A stretch of DNA of 64,000 nt from Paraprevotella xylaniphila YIT 11841 (lineage in GTDB: Bacteria; Bacteroidota; Bacteroidia; Bacteroidales; Bacteroidaceae), in contig NZ_GL883870.1 in NCBI RefSeq assembly GCF_000205165.1, positions 83,477 through 147,476 on the forward strand. Direction: 5' to 3'. Made by a program: the position numbers and the translations under genes. This document shows positions 1-7,819 of this stretch, in pieces. A model generated the notes under the pieces. It ran no database searches. It was given only the letters and a program-made list of their open reading frames with translations, and was not told the origin of the DNA. The stretch's first letter is position 1, and every line of letters starts with the position of its first letter.

Positions 1-346
1 AATAAGCATGTCTTGCCCGATACCCCTCATAAGGGAGTCTTTCACTTAAAACTTTTAATCCAGGAACAAATTGGGCATCATCTCTATCTACCGCATTATC
101 AATACCGATATTTCTTGCAAAGTTCTCATAATCATGTACTCTGCAAGCAAGAGTAATTTCAGGGAAATACTTGTATTCTCCATTTGCAAGAAACTCAACG
201 ATTTCTTTTTTATGATTGTCCAAAGCATTTCTTTGATATGAATCTGGTTTATGAGATATTGCGGCCAAATCCTTTATGGGGGCGAAACCTCTAAGCACAA
301 CATAATGATTAAATGTCTTATATATTATTCCTTCTAACTTTGCCAT
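1..346 (-). CDS. DGQHR/DndB-like protein, partial at left edge
   Basis: The reading frame opens with ATG at 346 and stays open for 115 codons to the window edge, so the gene is incomplete at its 3' end. The segment YQRNALDNHKKEIVEFL followed by GEYKYFPEITLAC resembles the N-terminal part of DGQHR/DndB-type proteins, where a conserved Arg precedes a helix and an FFP-type strand. The signature DGQHR itself would lie outside the window, so this assignment is an inference. DndB and DpdB relatives act in phosphorothioate or deazaguanine DNA-modification systems. Only 5 nt separate it from the TIR gene upstream, which makes it the distal gene of the same operon. Confidence 0.5.
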   Translation of the reverse strand, partial: MAKLEGIIYKTFNHYVVLRGFAPIKDLAAISHKPDSYQRNALDNHKKEIVEFLANGEYKYFPEITLACRVHDYENFARNIGIDNAVDRDDAQFVPGLKVLSERLPYEGYRARHAY

Positions 347-351
347 AATTT

Positions 352-1140
352 CTACTTGATGTTATTTATATATTTTAGAAATGCTTCTCTTTGGCGACTC
401 CAGATTTCCTTATCCGGTAATCCAAAATATTCTATCATTTCTTTATGTAACGCATCTAAGGCTATAGATGAATTTATCATTTCTGCCTTTCGAGTGTCGC
501 ACAACCAACCTATTTTATTAAAATTCACATCAGGTAAAAGATATAATCGTACTTTGTTGTCGTAAGCCCATACTGCCCCCATTTCATTAATACAGATTTC
601 GCTGGCCTTATATTTTTTAGAAATTATCAAGAACGCATAATCTACATTTTGAATATTCGTTTGTATGTGTTTACGAATATCCTCACCATTTTTTACTCCC
701 ATTTCTTCAATAGAAGTACAAAAGATGTCTTCGGCTTTTATTCCTATACCGAGTTGCAAGATGTAATCAACAAATTTTTCAATAATATCTTTATTCTTGG
801 ACGAATGGCTTATGAAAATTCGTTTACTATTTACATCTTTCTTTTCTAAAGAAACGATACAGTCAACAATGGCTTCAATAGCACTTAAATGTATAATTTT
901 ATCATTATCATATTGATCTATATGTTTCTGTAGTAACTGGGATATTGTCGGATATTTGACTTTGATATTTTCCACTAAAGCCAACAGATTTGTCTCTAAT
1001 AGTTTTATATCACCATTAATATCATAATCTGTAAATATAAGATTCAAATGAGAATATGGTATTTTATTCCGTGTAATTCTTACTTGCGTCTTTATGATTG
1101 TTTGGCATTGACATGCAATGCTATAAATATCTTCTTTCAT
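352..1140 (-). CDS. TIR-domain protein, probable defence effector
   Basis: This is a 262-residue protein. The first ~100 residues are helical and unassigned. From about residue 106 a TIR fold begins with RIFISHSSKNKD, as in bacterial TIR_2 proteins. Glu186 in EICINEMGAVWA sits where NAD-cleaving TIR enzymes carry their catalytic glutamate. Bacterial TIR proteins commonly deplete NAD+ or make signalling nucleotides in anti-phage defence; activity here is inferred. The start lies 3 nt after the stop of the specificity-subunit gene and the stop lies 5 nt before the DGQHR-like gene, so translation is probably coupled. I see no transmembrane segment or second effector domain. Confidence 0.8.
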   Translation of the reverse strand: MKEDIYSIACQCQTIIKTQVRITRNKIPYSHLNLIFTDYDINGDIKLLETNLLALVENIKVKYPTISQLLQKHIDQYDNDKIIHLSAIEAIVDCIVSLEKKDVNSKRIFISHSSKNKDIIEKFVDYILQLGIGIKAEDIFCTSIEEMGVKNGEDIRKHIQTNIQNVDYAFLIISKKYKASEICINEMGAVWAYDNKVRLYLLPDVNFNKIGWLCDTRKAEMINSSIALDALHKEMIEYFGLPDKEIWSRQREAFLKYINNIK

Positions 1141-1143
1141 GGA

Positions 1144-2538
1144 TTAGCCTAATATTATTTTTTCTATTTCTTGTTTTGTACTTTCAAGTAATTTAACTCC
1201 TTCTTTTTGAAGTTGTTTTGCTTGTTGTCGTATTGAAACAACACTTTTTACCATCTCATTTTGAATCTCGATTTCAGGCACAGGAATGAGCATAGAGGAT
1301 ATTTCTTCAAGATTTATATTAGCCCTGGCTACTGGTCGTTTAAGGCGATCAAGATTAAGTTGGCCTATTGAAGATTTTATTACCTCCTTAATATATTCCG
1401 GATTATATCCATCTTTCAATCGTACTAAAGCTATTGCCTGATTGATATTTGCTTCACGAGACGAATGGTAAATTCCAACTTGTCCTATTGTTGCGCCAAC
1501 AATAGCAATCATTATATCACCGTTTTGTACTTTAGATGACTTCATTCGAGTATTATGGACATTGCGTCTTATGTATAATAAATTATCAAAATCTACTTCG
1601 CCCATAATGTCAATATTGCCGCTTCTGATGAATGCTACACCATGTTCAGAATCAGTATAATCATCACCGCCTGATTTTGGAGTAATACCACTTGTTATCA
1701 ATACGGTAATATCACTTAATCTTACCAATTTGTAATTGGAGGTCTCTTTTAGATGTTTAAATGCTTCTTCAAAGTATTCATTATGGTAATAAGGGTCATA
1801 CCTATTGCCAATTAATTGAGATAAGGAAACTACATTTACTTTTGCATAAATATCTTTTGAGGGTAAAGCTACTCCCATATTCTTTAACACGAAAGAGTCT
1901 ATACTATCTAACAAAGATTTCGCTTCTTCGTCTTTTTTCTGTTTTGCTTCTTGCGCTTGAATATATTGCTTGATAATTTGTTTTTGAATATCAATAGGAA
2001 GGAGTGGTATTTTTACAGACTTTAAATAAGAACTTGATACACGTTGTTGACCTGCAGAGCCACCAAATGAATTTTGAGCAGATTTTAATACTCGCTTATC
2101 CCGTAATATATAATGAATATATTCAATTAAAATATTATCAGATTTTGGTCTTAGCACAAAAAACTCCGTTGAACCACAGCCAAATCCATTTTTTAGTTTA
2201 CAGGCAATTGCAGATTTCCCATTTTGCATACATGGAGTAATTTTTGCCCATAACAGATCGCCTTCTTGAAATTTTGTAAAACCTTTAATCTCCCGAAATC
2301 GGATAGTTTTCAATGTCTTAATAGTTCCATTATGTTCATCAATAGATTCCATAGGAATAAATGACATTTCTTCATTATCAGAAATGCCATCAAATGAAAC
2401 AGGAGGATTTATGTAAACTAATTGTCCTAAATCAAAAGAAGGATACGAATTAGATACAAAGTCAAAACGTGCATTGTAAAAAGACACATCAAAACGATTA
2501 CCTAAAGCTTGTGAGACATTTATTTTATTTTCAATCAT
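1144..2538 (-). CDS. hsdS: Type I restriction-modification specificity subunit (HsdS)
   Basis: The 464-residue protein has the two-half layout of HsdS. A first target-recognition domain (about 1-190) ends in a conserved helix with QKQIIKQYIQAQEAKQKKDEE. A second (about 240-430, with ITPKSGG and GATIGQVGIYH) ends in another helical spacer rich in Gln, Lys and Glu. HsdS binds DNA through both domains and sets the methylation/cleavage site. I chose ATG at 2538; an upstream TTG at 2544 gives two more residues. It follows the nuclease-methylase gene by 8 nt and precedes the TIR gene by 3 nt. Confidence 0.9.
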   Translation of the reverse strand: MIENKINVSQALGNRFDVSFYNARFDFVSNSYPSFDLGQLVYINPPVSFDGISDNEEMSFIPMESIDEHNGTIKTLKTIRFREIKGFTKFQEGDLLWAKITPCMQNGKSAIACKLKNGFGCGSTEFFVLRPKSDNILIEYIHYILRDKRVLKSAQNSFGGSAGQQRVSSSYLKSVKIPLLPIDIQKQIIKQYIQAQEAKQKKDEEAKSLLDSIDSFVLKNMGVALPSKDIYAKVNVVSLSQLIGNRYDPYYHNEYFEEAFKHLKETSNYKLVRLSDITVLITSGITPKSGGDDYTDSEHGVAFIRSGNIDIMGEVDFDNLLYIRRNVHNTRMKSSKVQNGDIMIAIVGATIGQVGIYHSSREANINQAIALVRLKDGYNPEYIKEVIKSSIGQLNLDRLKRPVARANINLEEISSMLIPVPEIEIQNEMVKSVVSIRQQAKQLQKEGVKLLESTKQEIEKIILG

Positions 2539-2546
2539 AAGCAATA

Positions 2547-4550
2547 CTAAATTATTGACTTAATACGTTTTGCAACTTCAGGCAGTTCACTACCCTCTAT
2601 CTTCTTTCCTGTAGCGTCATAACCAATATTTTCAACTTCTATCATTAAAACTTTATAGTCATTAACAAACTGAAAGATTCGCTCCTTATAAAGATCTAAC
2701 ATCCGTTCTGTGCGCTGTTCTTTGTCAAGGTCTTTTTCTTTCTGCACAAGAGCCTTAACATCTTTAAGCGTTTGTTCAAATTTCTGAGTCACAACTTTTG
2801 GATGTTTTTTGAGAAATAAAATAGAAGATTTTACACCGGCTTTAACGTGTGAGAATGTATGCTGTGGTAGAGAAACAACAGCCAGTATTTTGAATTTTTC
2901 AACCAACCAATCACGTACATATTGACTTGTTGAATTTGTCAGAATGCCATCAGGTACGACTATTGCCAAATATCCATTTTCCTCATTCAGGTATTTATAG
3001 CATCGCTCCAAAAACAGAATTTCTGTACTTTGAGATGCACGCCATTTCTTTTTATTGTTGTCATCTGCAATCCGGTCTTTTATCTCAGTTATGCCAAGAT
3101 TCTTTTCAAACAGCTCATATTCTTTATAATAGTTTACTTCGTCTGCCTTAATAGTAGAACCAAATGGAGGATTGGTCATAATCAAATCAAACGTTCCATC
3201 CTGAAATTTAAGATTACGATTTTCTATCTCTAATGTTTTATTATTCTTAAGACCATCATTAGTGATAATGTTAGTATGGCCATCATCGTGAATTATCATG
3301 TTCATTTTGGCAACGCGCGATATTTGCTCGTTGATTTCAATGCCGAATAAATGTTTTTCGGCAAACTCATGCCAATAATCTTTCCATGATGAACTTTCAG
3401 CATTTTCGCCATATATTTCATTAGCTTCGTCACGAATTGTTTTTAAAGCATAAAGCAAGAAACCACCACTTCCACAGGATGTGTCAAGTACTTTCCAGTC
3501 CTTATCAATATTTATAGAATTAACGATAAACTCAACAATCGGATTAGGCGTAAAAAATTGTCCGAAGTCTCCACGGAAGAATTCTCCCATGAAACTTTGA
3601 AAGGCAACCCCCTTTGCATCAAGATCTGTTCTGGAAAGATTTATGTCTTGTAGATACTGAACGACGGTATATATCTTGTGTTTGTCAAGCTTAATGTCAT
3701 CTTTGAATACTTCTGGATCTTTCTTGCGCCCATGCTCATACAACTCTCGAACACGTTTTTCAAGTTCCGTTTTAGCTTTCAGATTCTGTTTATCATCTTT
3801 GTCTTCTGGATAAGATATGATTTGAAAAGCAAACGGTTCCCCTTTTGTTTTTGGAGTATTGTCTCTCCATTTCTCGTCCCATATCTTACAAAAAATAAGC
3901 TTGTCCAATTCATCGAAAGCCGTAGTAGGAGCTAAAGCTCCGCCACCCCACAATGCATCGTGAGCAGACTTAAACTTTTGCCTCAATTCTGCCTGTGTCC
4001 CGGCTTGAGGTTCTTTTTCTCCTTTTACATATTTATACCTTTCAACTTTCCCCGCTCGTTTGGGAATGTCTGAGATGCTAATTCGTTCTATTGGATATAG
4101 TTCAACTATCTCAAAGTACTCATCTTTAATCCCAGACGTAACCCAGATATACTGACTTGCCAAAGAATGGGCATAGCTATATGCTTGATCAACTGCAACC
4201 TGAAATTGCCTTTCATTTATTTGTTCTTCTTTACATTCAACTACAATCAAGATTTTAGAATTTGTCTCATTATAAACAAGAATATCCGCTTCTTTTGTTG
4301 AAGAACCTACTTGAACATTTTCATTGACAGATATATTCAGAGGCGAATAATTATAGTCAATAACAAGTTTTAGATATGCTGTTGCTTGTACAAATTCCTC
4401 TGGATTACTGAGTTTACGTTTTGTATTATTCTTACAATGGTATGTTATATAACTATTATCGTTGTTGATAGTAATATAATTATTCGCAATTCCCTTTTTA
4501 AATAAATTCGTGGAAAGCAATTCTTTTATTTCGTCTTGAGTCTTAGCCAT
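2547..4550 (-). CDS. HSDR_N-type nuclease domain fused to N6-adenine DNA methylase
   Basis: The 667-residue protein joins two domains. The N-terminal ~170 residues resemble the restriction-subunit N-terminal domain, with Asp89 (EADILVYN) and Glu105-x-Lys107 (VVECKEE) forming a PD-(D/E)xK pattern. The rest is a type I-like HsdM: AdoMet motif LDTSCGSGGFLLYA near residue 357 and catalytic NPPFG near 460. It would methylate adenine with the adjacent HsdS; the N-terminus could cut DNA or be structural. No helicase-type HsdR is visible, although one could lie beyond the left edge. ATG at 4550 is 6 nt after the regulator's stop. Confidence 0.85.
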   Translation of the reverse strand: MAKTQDEIKELLSTNLFKKGIANNYITINNDNSYITYHCKNNTKRKLSNPEEFVQATAYLKLVIDYNYSPLNISVNENVQVGSSTKEADILVYNETNSKILIVVECKEEQINERQFQVAVDQAYSYAHSLASQYIWVTSGIKDEYFEIVELYPIERISISDIPKRAGKVERYKYVKGEKEPQAGTQAELRQKFKSAHDALWGGGALAPTTAFDELDKLIFCKIWDEKWRDNTPKTKGEPFAFQIISYPEDKDDKQNLKAKTELEKRVRELYEHGRKKDPEVFKDDIKLDKHKIYTVVQYLQDINLSRTDLDAKGVAFQSFMGEFFRGDFGQFFTPNPIVEFIVNSINIDKDWKVLDTSCGSGGFLLYALKTIRDEANEIYGENAESSSWKDYWHEFAEKHLFGIEINEQISRVAKMNMIIHDDGHTNIITNDGLKNNKTLEIENRNLKFQDGTFDLIMTNPPFGSTIKADEVNYYKEYELFEKNLGITEIKDRIADDNNKKKWRASQSTEILFLERCYKYLNEENGYLAIVVPDGILTNSTSQYVRDWLVEKFKILAVVSLPQHTFSHVKAGVKSSILFLKKHPKVVTQKFEQTLKDVKALVQKEKDLDKEQRTERMLDLYKERIFQFVNDYKVLMIEVENIGYDATGKKIEGSELPEVAKRIKSII

Positions 4551-4556
4551 AATACA

Positions 4557-4760
4557 TTAATTTTTGCTATCAATTAAATCTTTAGGGTTTACTTGAAGAA
4601 TGGATGCTATTTCAAACAGAACTTCTAAACTTGGTTGTCGTCTGTTGCAAACATATGCATTGACTATGCAGAAACTTCTGCCAAGTTTCTCTGCCAGCCA
4701 AGTCTGCTTGATTCCTCTTTCTTCAAGCACCTCTTTTATTCGATTCATGGGTTTATCCAT
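4557..4760 (-). CDS. Cro/CI-family HTH regulator of the defence operon
   Basis: This 67-residue protein is almost entirely one XRE helix-turn-helix: KQTWLAEKLGRS as the first helices and NAYVCNRRQPSLEVL as the recognition region, ending with the usual PKDLI tail. It matches small regulators that precede restriction-modification genes, where a controller (C) protein delays restriction after entry into a new cell. It is the first gene of the operon, 6 nt before the nuclease-methylase gene, and a promoter element lies 30 nt upstream. A C-protein-like role is inferred from position. Confidence 0.85.
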   Translation of the reverse strand: MDKPMNRIKEVLEERGIKQTWLAEKLGRSFCIVNAYVCNRRQPSLEVLFEIASILQVNPKDLIDSKN

Positions 4761-4790
4761 TGTTTTATTTTTATATCATCAATTTGAATA

Positions 4791-4798
4791 CAAAGGTA
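4791..4798 (-). promoter_or_regulatory. Bacteroidales -7 element for the defence operon
   Basis: On the minus strand the sequence reads TACCTTTG, matching TAnnTTTG, 30 nt before the regulator's ATG. The -33 position, 19 nt upstream, carries a T-run rather than TTTG. Confidence 0.55.
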
Positions 4799-4820
4799 TA
4801 AAATGTTATGCTATATAAAA

Positions 4821-4847
4821 AGAAAAGAGGAGGGAAGTTCCCTCCTT
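4821..4847 (-). terminator. Hairpin terminator downstream of the decayed gene
   Basis: A perfect 7-bp stem, GGAGGGA (4829-4835) with TCCCTCC (4839-4845), is followed on the minus strand by a T-rich tract. It would insulate the defence operon from transcription arriving from the right. Confidence 0.6.
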
Positions 4848-4863
4848 AATCTTAATTCATGTA

Positions 4864-5255
4864 TTAGACATTCAATTCTTTCAGTGCTAGTGCATAATTG
4901 GAACAAAAACCGTCCATTATACACTTCAAACCAAGTGTCTGATAATACTTATAGTCGTCGCCTTTAGTGCATAGGTATTTGTAACCGTAGCGTGGCATGT
5001 ACTCCTTGAAAAACCGAGCCAAATCTTTCAGGTTTTCTTCTTGGTCCTTCTCGAAGTTATTGCGCACAATGATGATAGACTAGTCGGGGAAGTTGCCTCT
5101 TCCACAGCTATACTCCCAAAAGCGGATGTAGCAGTCCAAATCACGCTCACTGATGTTCACACAAAAGCCGTTGGCATTTTGCATCACGCTACAACTGTTT
5201 CTGTAGCCGAACTTCTCACACAAGTAGAGATTGAAATCAAGAATTAAATCTTTTT
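4864..5255 (-). pseudogene. Remnant of an unknown gene with an in-frame amber stop
   Basis: Reading the minus strand from about 5252, one frame gives a coherent, Cys/Tyr-rich soluble sequence (LYLCEKFGYRNSC, then FWEYSCGRGNFPD). It is interrupted by TAG at 5080-5082 and continues in the same frame as SIIIVRNNFEKDQ to the stop at 4864. The upstream end runs into TAA without a start codon, so the gene is truncated at its 5' end as well. The downstream half could be translated from GTG at 5067 (67 residues). I do not recognise the family. Its terminator follows at 4821-4847. Confidence 0.5.
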
Positions 5256-5357
5256 ATTTTACAAAGCAAGAAGAATATAGAATTTTGCTTGTTTCCAAAT
5301 TGCTTTTGAAAGATGGATGAAGCGAGCAGGCAGCAAACTGCGCTCTTTCCAGAAAAA

Positions 5358-5595
5358 TCAATCCGTTTTTTCGACCACTTGCCAATATCCGCCTTTGTCC
5401 GGCCCGATTCGTCGGAGCACTCCGTCCGCTTTCAGCCTGGCAATCTGTTTTTTCCACGGCTTTGGGGGGTATTCTTATCCGCTGGGCAAGTGCTGCTGCG
5501 CTCAGTGTATTGCCCTGTGAAAGCAAAGCGATGATTTTCTCCCTACTTTTTACTTTCTTCTCCCTGCTTTTAGCCGGTTTCTCCCCACTTTTCAT
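5358..5595 (-). pseudogene. Winged-helix C-terminal fragment of an AlbA_2/AAA_4-type protein, frameshifted
   Basis: From ATG at 5595 the protein reads KSREKIIALLSQGNTLSAAA, then PPKAVEK, like the terminal winged helix of divergent-AAA (AlbA_2) proteins. At a run of six identical bases (5448-5453) the frame shifts. Removing one base restores VEKQIARLKADGVLRRIGP and then a stop at 5358-5360, which fits the family. As written, the frame instead runs out of register to 5254 (113 residues). Only the C-terminal domain remains, so this is either a small isolated HTH gene with a recent frameshift or a decayed piece. It starts 11 nt after the stop of the excisionase-like ORF, as that ORF is written. 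Confidence 0.55.
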
Positions 5596-5626
5596 TTTGA
5601 ATCATGTTATGATAAAAGTTCGATGT

Positions 5627-5990
5627 TTATGTATTTTTCAACCTGTACGCTTCCCTGTACCCGTCCATCAAGGTGCGTTCTATATCGGAAGCCCTGTACA
5701 GGATTCTGCCGGCCGATCTGGGTATATGGCAGTATGCCGTTGTTGCGGTAATCCTGGAGGCTCCTGCGGCTGACTTTAAGTATCACAGCCAGCTCCTTGT
5801 CGGTATAATAGCGTTCCCCGTCCAGCGAGGGTTTATTGTCTTTACGTATTTTCTCCACCCTGTTTGAAAGGTTTTCAAGCGACGAGAAAAAAGATCGCAC
5901 GCGCATGTCGTTTTCCGGTGTCAGCAGCCGGATGTTGTCATTGTCAGTCATAAGCACGATGTTTATTGGTTGCCTGTATCGGTATTCCAT
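5627..5990 (-). pseudogene. Excisionase-like HTH_17 protein, frameshifted near the C-terminus
   Basis: The first ~95 residues form a typical small element-borne DNA-binding protein: an N-terminal linker, then YYTDKELAVILKVSRRSLQ and a short wing ending ILPYTQIG. After Ile-Gly the family normally continues GRILYRASDIE. Here one extra base within 5708-5714 throws the frame off; deleting it restores ILYRASDIERTLMDGYREAY and a stop at 5627-5629 (120 residues). As written the ORF reads on to 5607 (127 residues). Such proteins act as excisionases or regulators of Bacteroidales conjugative elements. It overlaps the preceding HTH gene by 28 nt. Confidence 0.65.
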
Positions 5991-6295
5991 TCCTTTCCTT
6001 TATTGGCAACGATACGCCGTTTCATTCCTGCTGCGGGAAAGACGGCCTTCACGTCTTCCGGCCTGTAGTACACCTTGTGGCTTATCTTCGTGTAAGCCAG
6101 CGTCCCGTTCTCCCGCATTGTCTGCAAGGTTCTTGGGCTGACGCAGAGCAGCCTGCACACGTCATCGCTGTCAAGCCACTCCCTTTCTCCCAAATCCTCA
6201 TGTTCCCGGCAGAGACGCTCCACCTTTTCCGCAAAAAAATCGAACCCCGAAAGCATCCTCTCGAAAGTCGCCTTCTCTATGACCACTACTTCCAT
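5963..6295 (-). CDS. Helix-turn-helix excisionase-like protein
   Basis: The 110-residue protein has a helical N-terminus (FERMLSGFDFFAEKVERL) and a MerR/excisionase-type HTH: WLDSDDVCRLLCVSPRTLQ, then GTLAYTKISHKVYYRPEDV. Tandem genes of this kind stand next to integration and excision functions in CTnDOT-type elements and bend DNA or regulate excision. I chose ATG at 6295, giving the usual MEVVVIEK start; a longer frame reaches 6430 but adds only low-complexity hydrophobic and basic residues. The downstream frameshifted HTH gene overlaps it by 28 nt. Confidence 0.8.
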   Translation of the reverse strand: MEVVVIEKATFERMLSGFDFFAEKVERLCREHEDLGEREWLDSDDVCRLLCVSPRTLQTMRENGTLAYTKISHKVYYRPEDVKAVFPAAGMKRRIVANKGKEWNTDTGNQ

Positions 6296-6498
6296 AATTC
6301 CTGCAAATTTAAGTTTGACATTGATTTTTATTACAAAACGGAACGAGGAAATAATGCCATCCCGACCGTTTCCGGAAGCGAAGAAAATAAAAAAATCAAG
6401 ACGGGCTGCAAACCGGACGAGAGGTGTCACCGGCAGACATCCCTTTTCACCGCCAGGGGATAATTACGGATGGTAAGAAGCGGAAAAGGACACACTTA

Positions 6499-6660
6499 TT
6501 TCTTTGAAGCAAAGGTAGCCGTTCCCCACCGGAGCGCAAGGCCGGGCCCTACGGGTCGGCGGGGAAAAAATCATCCTCGCGCTCCGCGCTCCGGTATTTT
6601 TTCCTGCCGAGCCTTGACGTCTTTCCGGTGGGAGAACGGCTGTAAGGCATACAAAGAAAC
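6499..6660. repeat. Imperfect inverted repeat between divergent element genes
   Basis: GCCGTTCCCCACCGG near 6518-6532 pairs with CCGGTGGGAGAACGGC at 6624-6640, and the flanks TTTCTTTG and CAAAGAAAC extend the arms. The loop is GC-rich and itself repetitive (GGAGCGCAAGG, GCGCTCCGCGCTCCGG). The whole 6296-6711 gap has no credible gene; this repeat is what it holds, between the minus-strand HTH genes and the plus-strand sigma-like gene. Confidence 0.55.
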
Positions 6661-6711
6661 AAGAGTGCCCGTACCACGGGCCGGATGTCTAACAGATAAA
6701 AGCAAAAGGAT

Positions 6712-7272
6712 ATGGCAACAAAAGACGTGAAAGAATTCAACGGATGGTTTAACCGTTCATACGCGAGATTGAAGGAGAGACTCTCCATCTATGGAAAAAT
6801 CGACGAGGACGCGTTCCATGACGCATATCTGGCTGTCAGGAAGCAGATAATGTTCTCAAGTGTCGGGATAGAAGATCCGGAGTCCTATTTCTTCGGATGC
6901 TACCGGAGAATCCTGCAGTCGGGCGCAAGGGATGAAAGCCGTTACGACAGCCCCGGAGACGAGTATTTCGCAAGACTGGGTGAGACGGACTGCGCGGAAG
7001 AGACAGAGGAACGGGAAGAGATGCTTACCGGATGCGACAGGCTGGTAAGGGACATACAGAAGTTCCTCAGGCGGCATTTCTCCTATGAGGATTACAGGAT
7101 ATTCATGCTGCGGTTCTACGAGACCGGAAGCTCATTCCGCACCATAGCCAGGCACATGGGCGAGAAGACCTCGGTGGTGACACGCAGGGCACAGGCGATG
7201 ATGGAATCCGTCCGGGCAAACCGGAAGTTCATCGCCCAAAGAAGATTGATCATGGCCGGCGAGGCGGCATAA
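6712..7272 (+). CDS. Sigma-70-like RNA polymerase sigma factor of a mobile element
   Basis: The 186-residue protein has a region-2-like start (RLKERLSIYGKIDEDAFHDA) and a C-terminal region-4-like HTH (YEDYRIFMLRFYETGSSFRT, then ARHMGEKTSVVTRRA). The acidic middle (CAEETEEREE) is variable. Small sigma-like genes of this sort are carried by Bacteroidales conjugative elements; their targets are generally unknown. It is the first gene of a short plus-strand unit with the gene 36 nt downstream. It may direct polymerase to element promoters or be a DNA-binding relative without sigma activity. Confidence 0.75.
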   Translation: MATKDVKEFNGWFNRSYARLKERLSIYGKIDEDAFHDAYLAVRKQIMFSSVGIEDPESYFFGCYRRILQSGARDESRYDSPGDEYFARLGETDCAEETEEREEMLTGCDRLVRDIQKFLRRHFSYEDYRIFMLRFYETGSSFRTIARHMGEKTSVVTRRAQAMMESVRANRKFIAQRRLIMAGEAA

Positions 7273-7308
7273 AAGACAATAAATGTATCACTCAAAACAT
7301 AATCGATT

Positions 7309-7722
7309 ATGAAACTGACTGTTTATGACAAGAGCAATTCCCATCCGGCACTGACCTACAAAGGCAAACGGATCATCACGGTATGCCGTGACGGCAGCAT
7401 GTACCTGAGCAGGATATTGAGCAGGGAACTGAGCCTGCACGCAGGAAACAGGCTGTGTATCGCCAGGGATGAGGACAGGCCAAAGGACTGGTACATGTTC
7501 GTCTCGGATGACGGAAACGGATTCACGATATGGAACGATCCGCGTTGCGCCCGCTTCTCGAACAGCTTCATCGCCGGCATGATACTCGATGCCGCGAAGG
7601 TCGAGAAATGCGCCGGTTTCATGGTGGCGAAAGAGCCGGTGAATGTGGACGGCAGGCTATGCTACCGGATAATGCTCGACAACCCGATACCGAAGGGAGT
7701 AAGAGCCACCGGTACGAGATAA
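7309..7722 (+). CDS. Conserved unknown protein of conjugative elements
   Basis: The 137-residue soluble protein is mixed alpha/beta, with no signal peptide, membrane segment or metal motif. It begins MKLTVYDKSNSHPALTYKGK and ends in basic residues. I recognise no family. It is 36 nt downstream of the sigma-like gene in the same direction and is followed by a strong terminator, so the two form one transcription unit. Its GC-rich codon use matches the sigma-like gene rather than the AT-rich defence operon. Confidence 0.7.
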   Translation: MKLTVYDKSNSHPALTYKGKRIITVCRDGSMYLSRILSRELSLHAGNRLCIARDEDRPKDWYMFVSDDGNGFTIWNDPRCARFSNSFIAGMILDAAKVEKCAGFMVAKEPVNVDGRLCYRIMLDNPIPKGVRATGTR

Positions 7723-7745
7723 ATCCGACCCCTGAAAGAAAAAGC

Positions 7746-7800
7746 AAGGGGCATCCGGAGGAAGGAAGAAGAAGAACCGACCTCCGGGTGTCCCTTTTTT
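7746..7800 (+). terminator. Rho-independent terminator of the sigma-like unit
   Basis: GGGGCATCCGGAGG pairs with CCTCCGGGTGTCCC across a purine-rich loop, followed by TTTTTT on the plus strand. Confidence 0.8.
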
Positions 7801-7819
7801 CATGCGGCCACAGGCAGAA

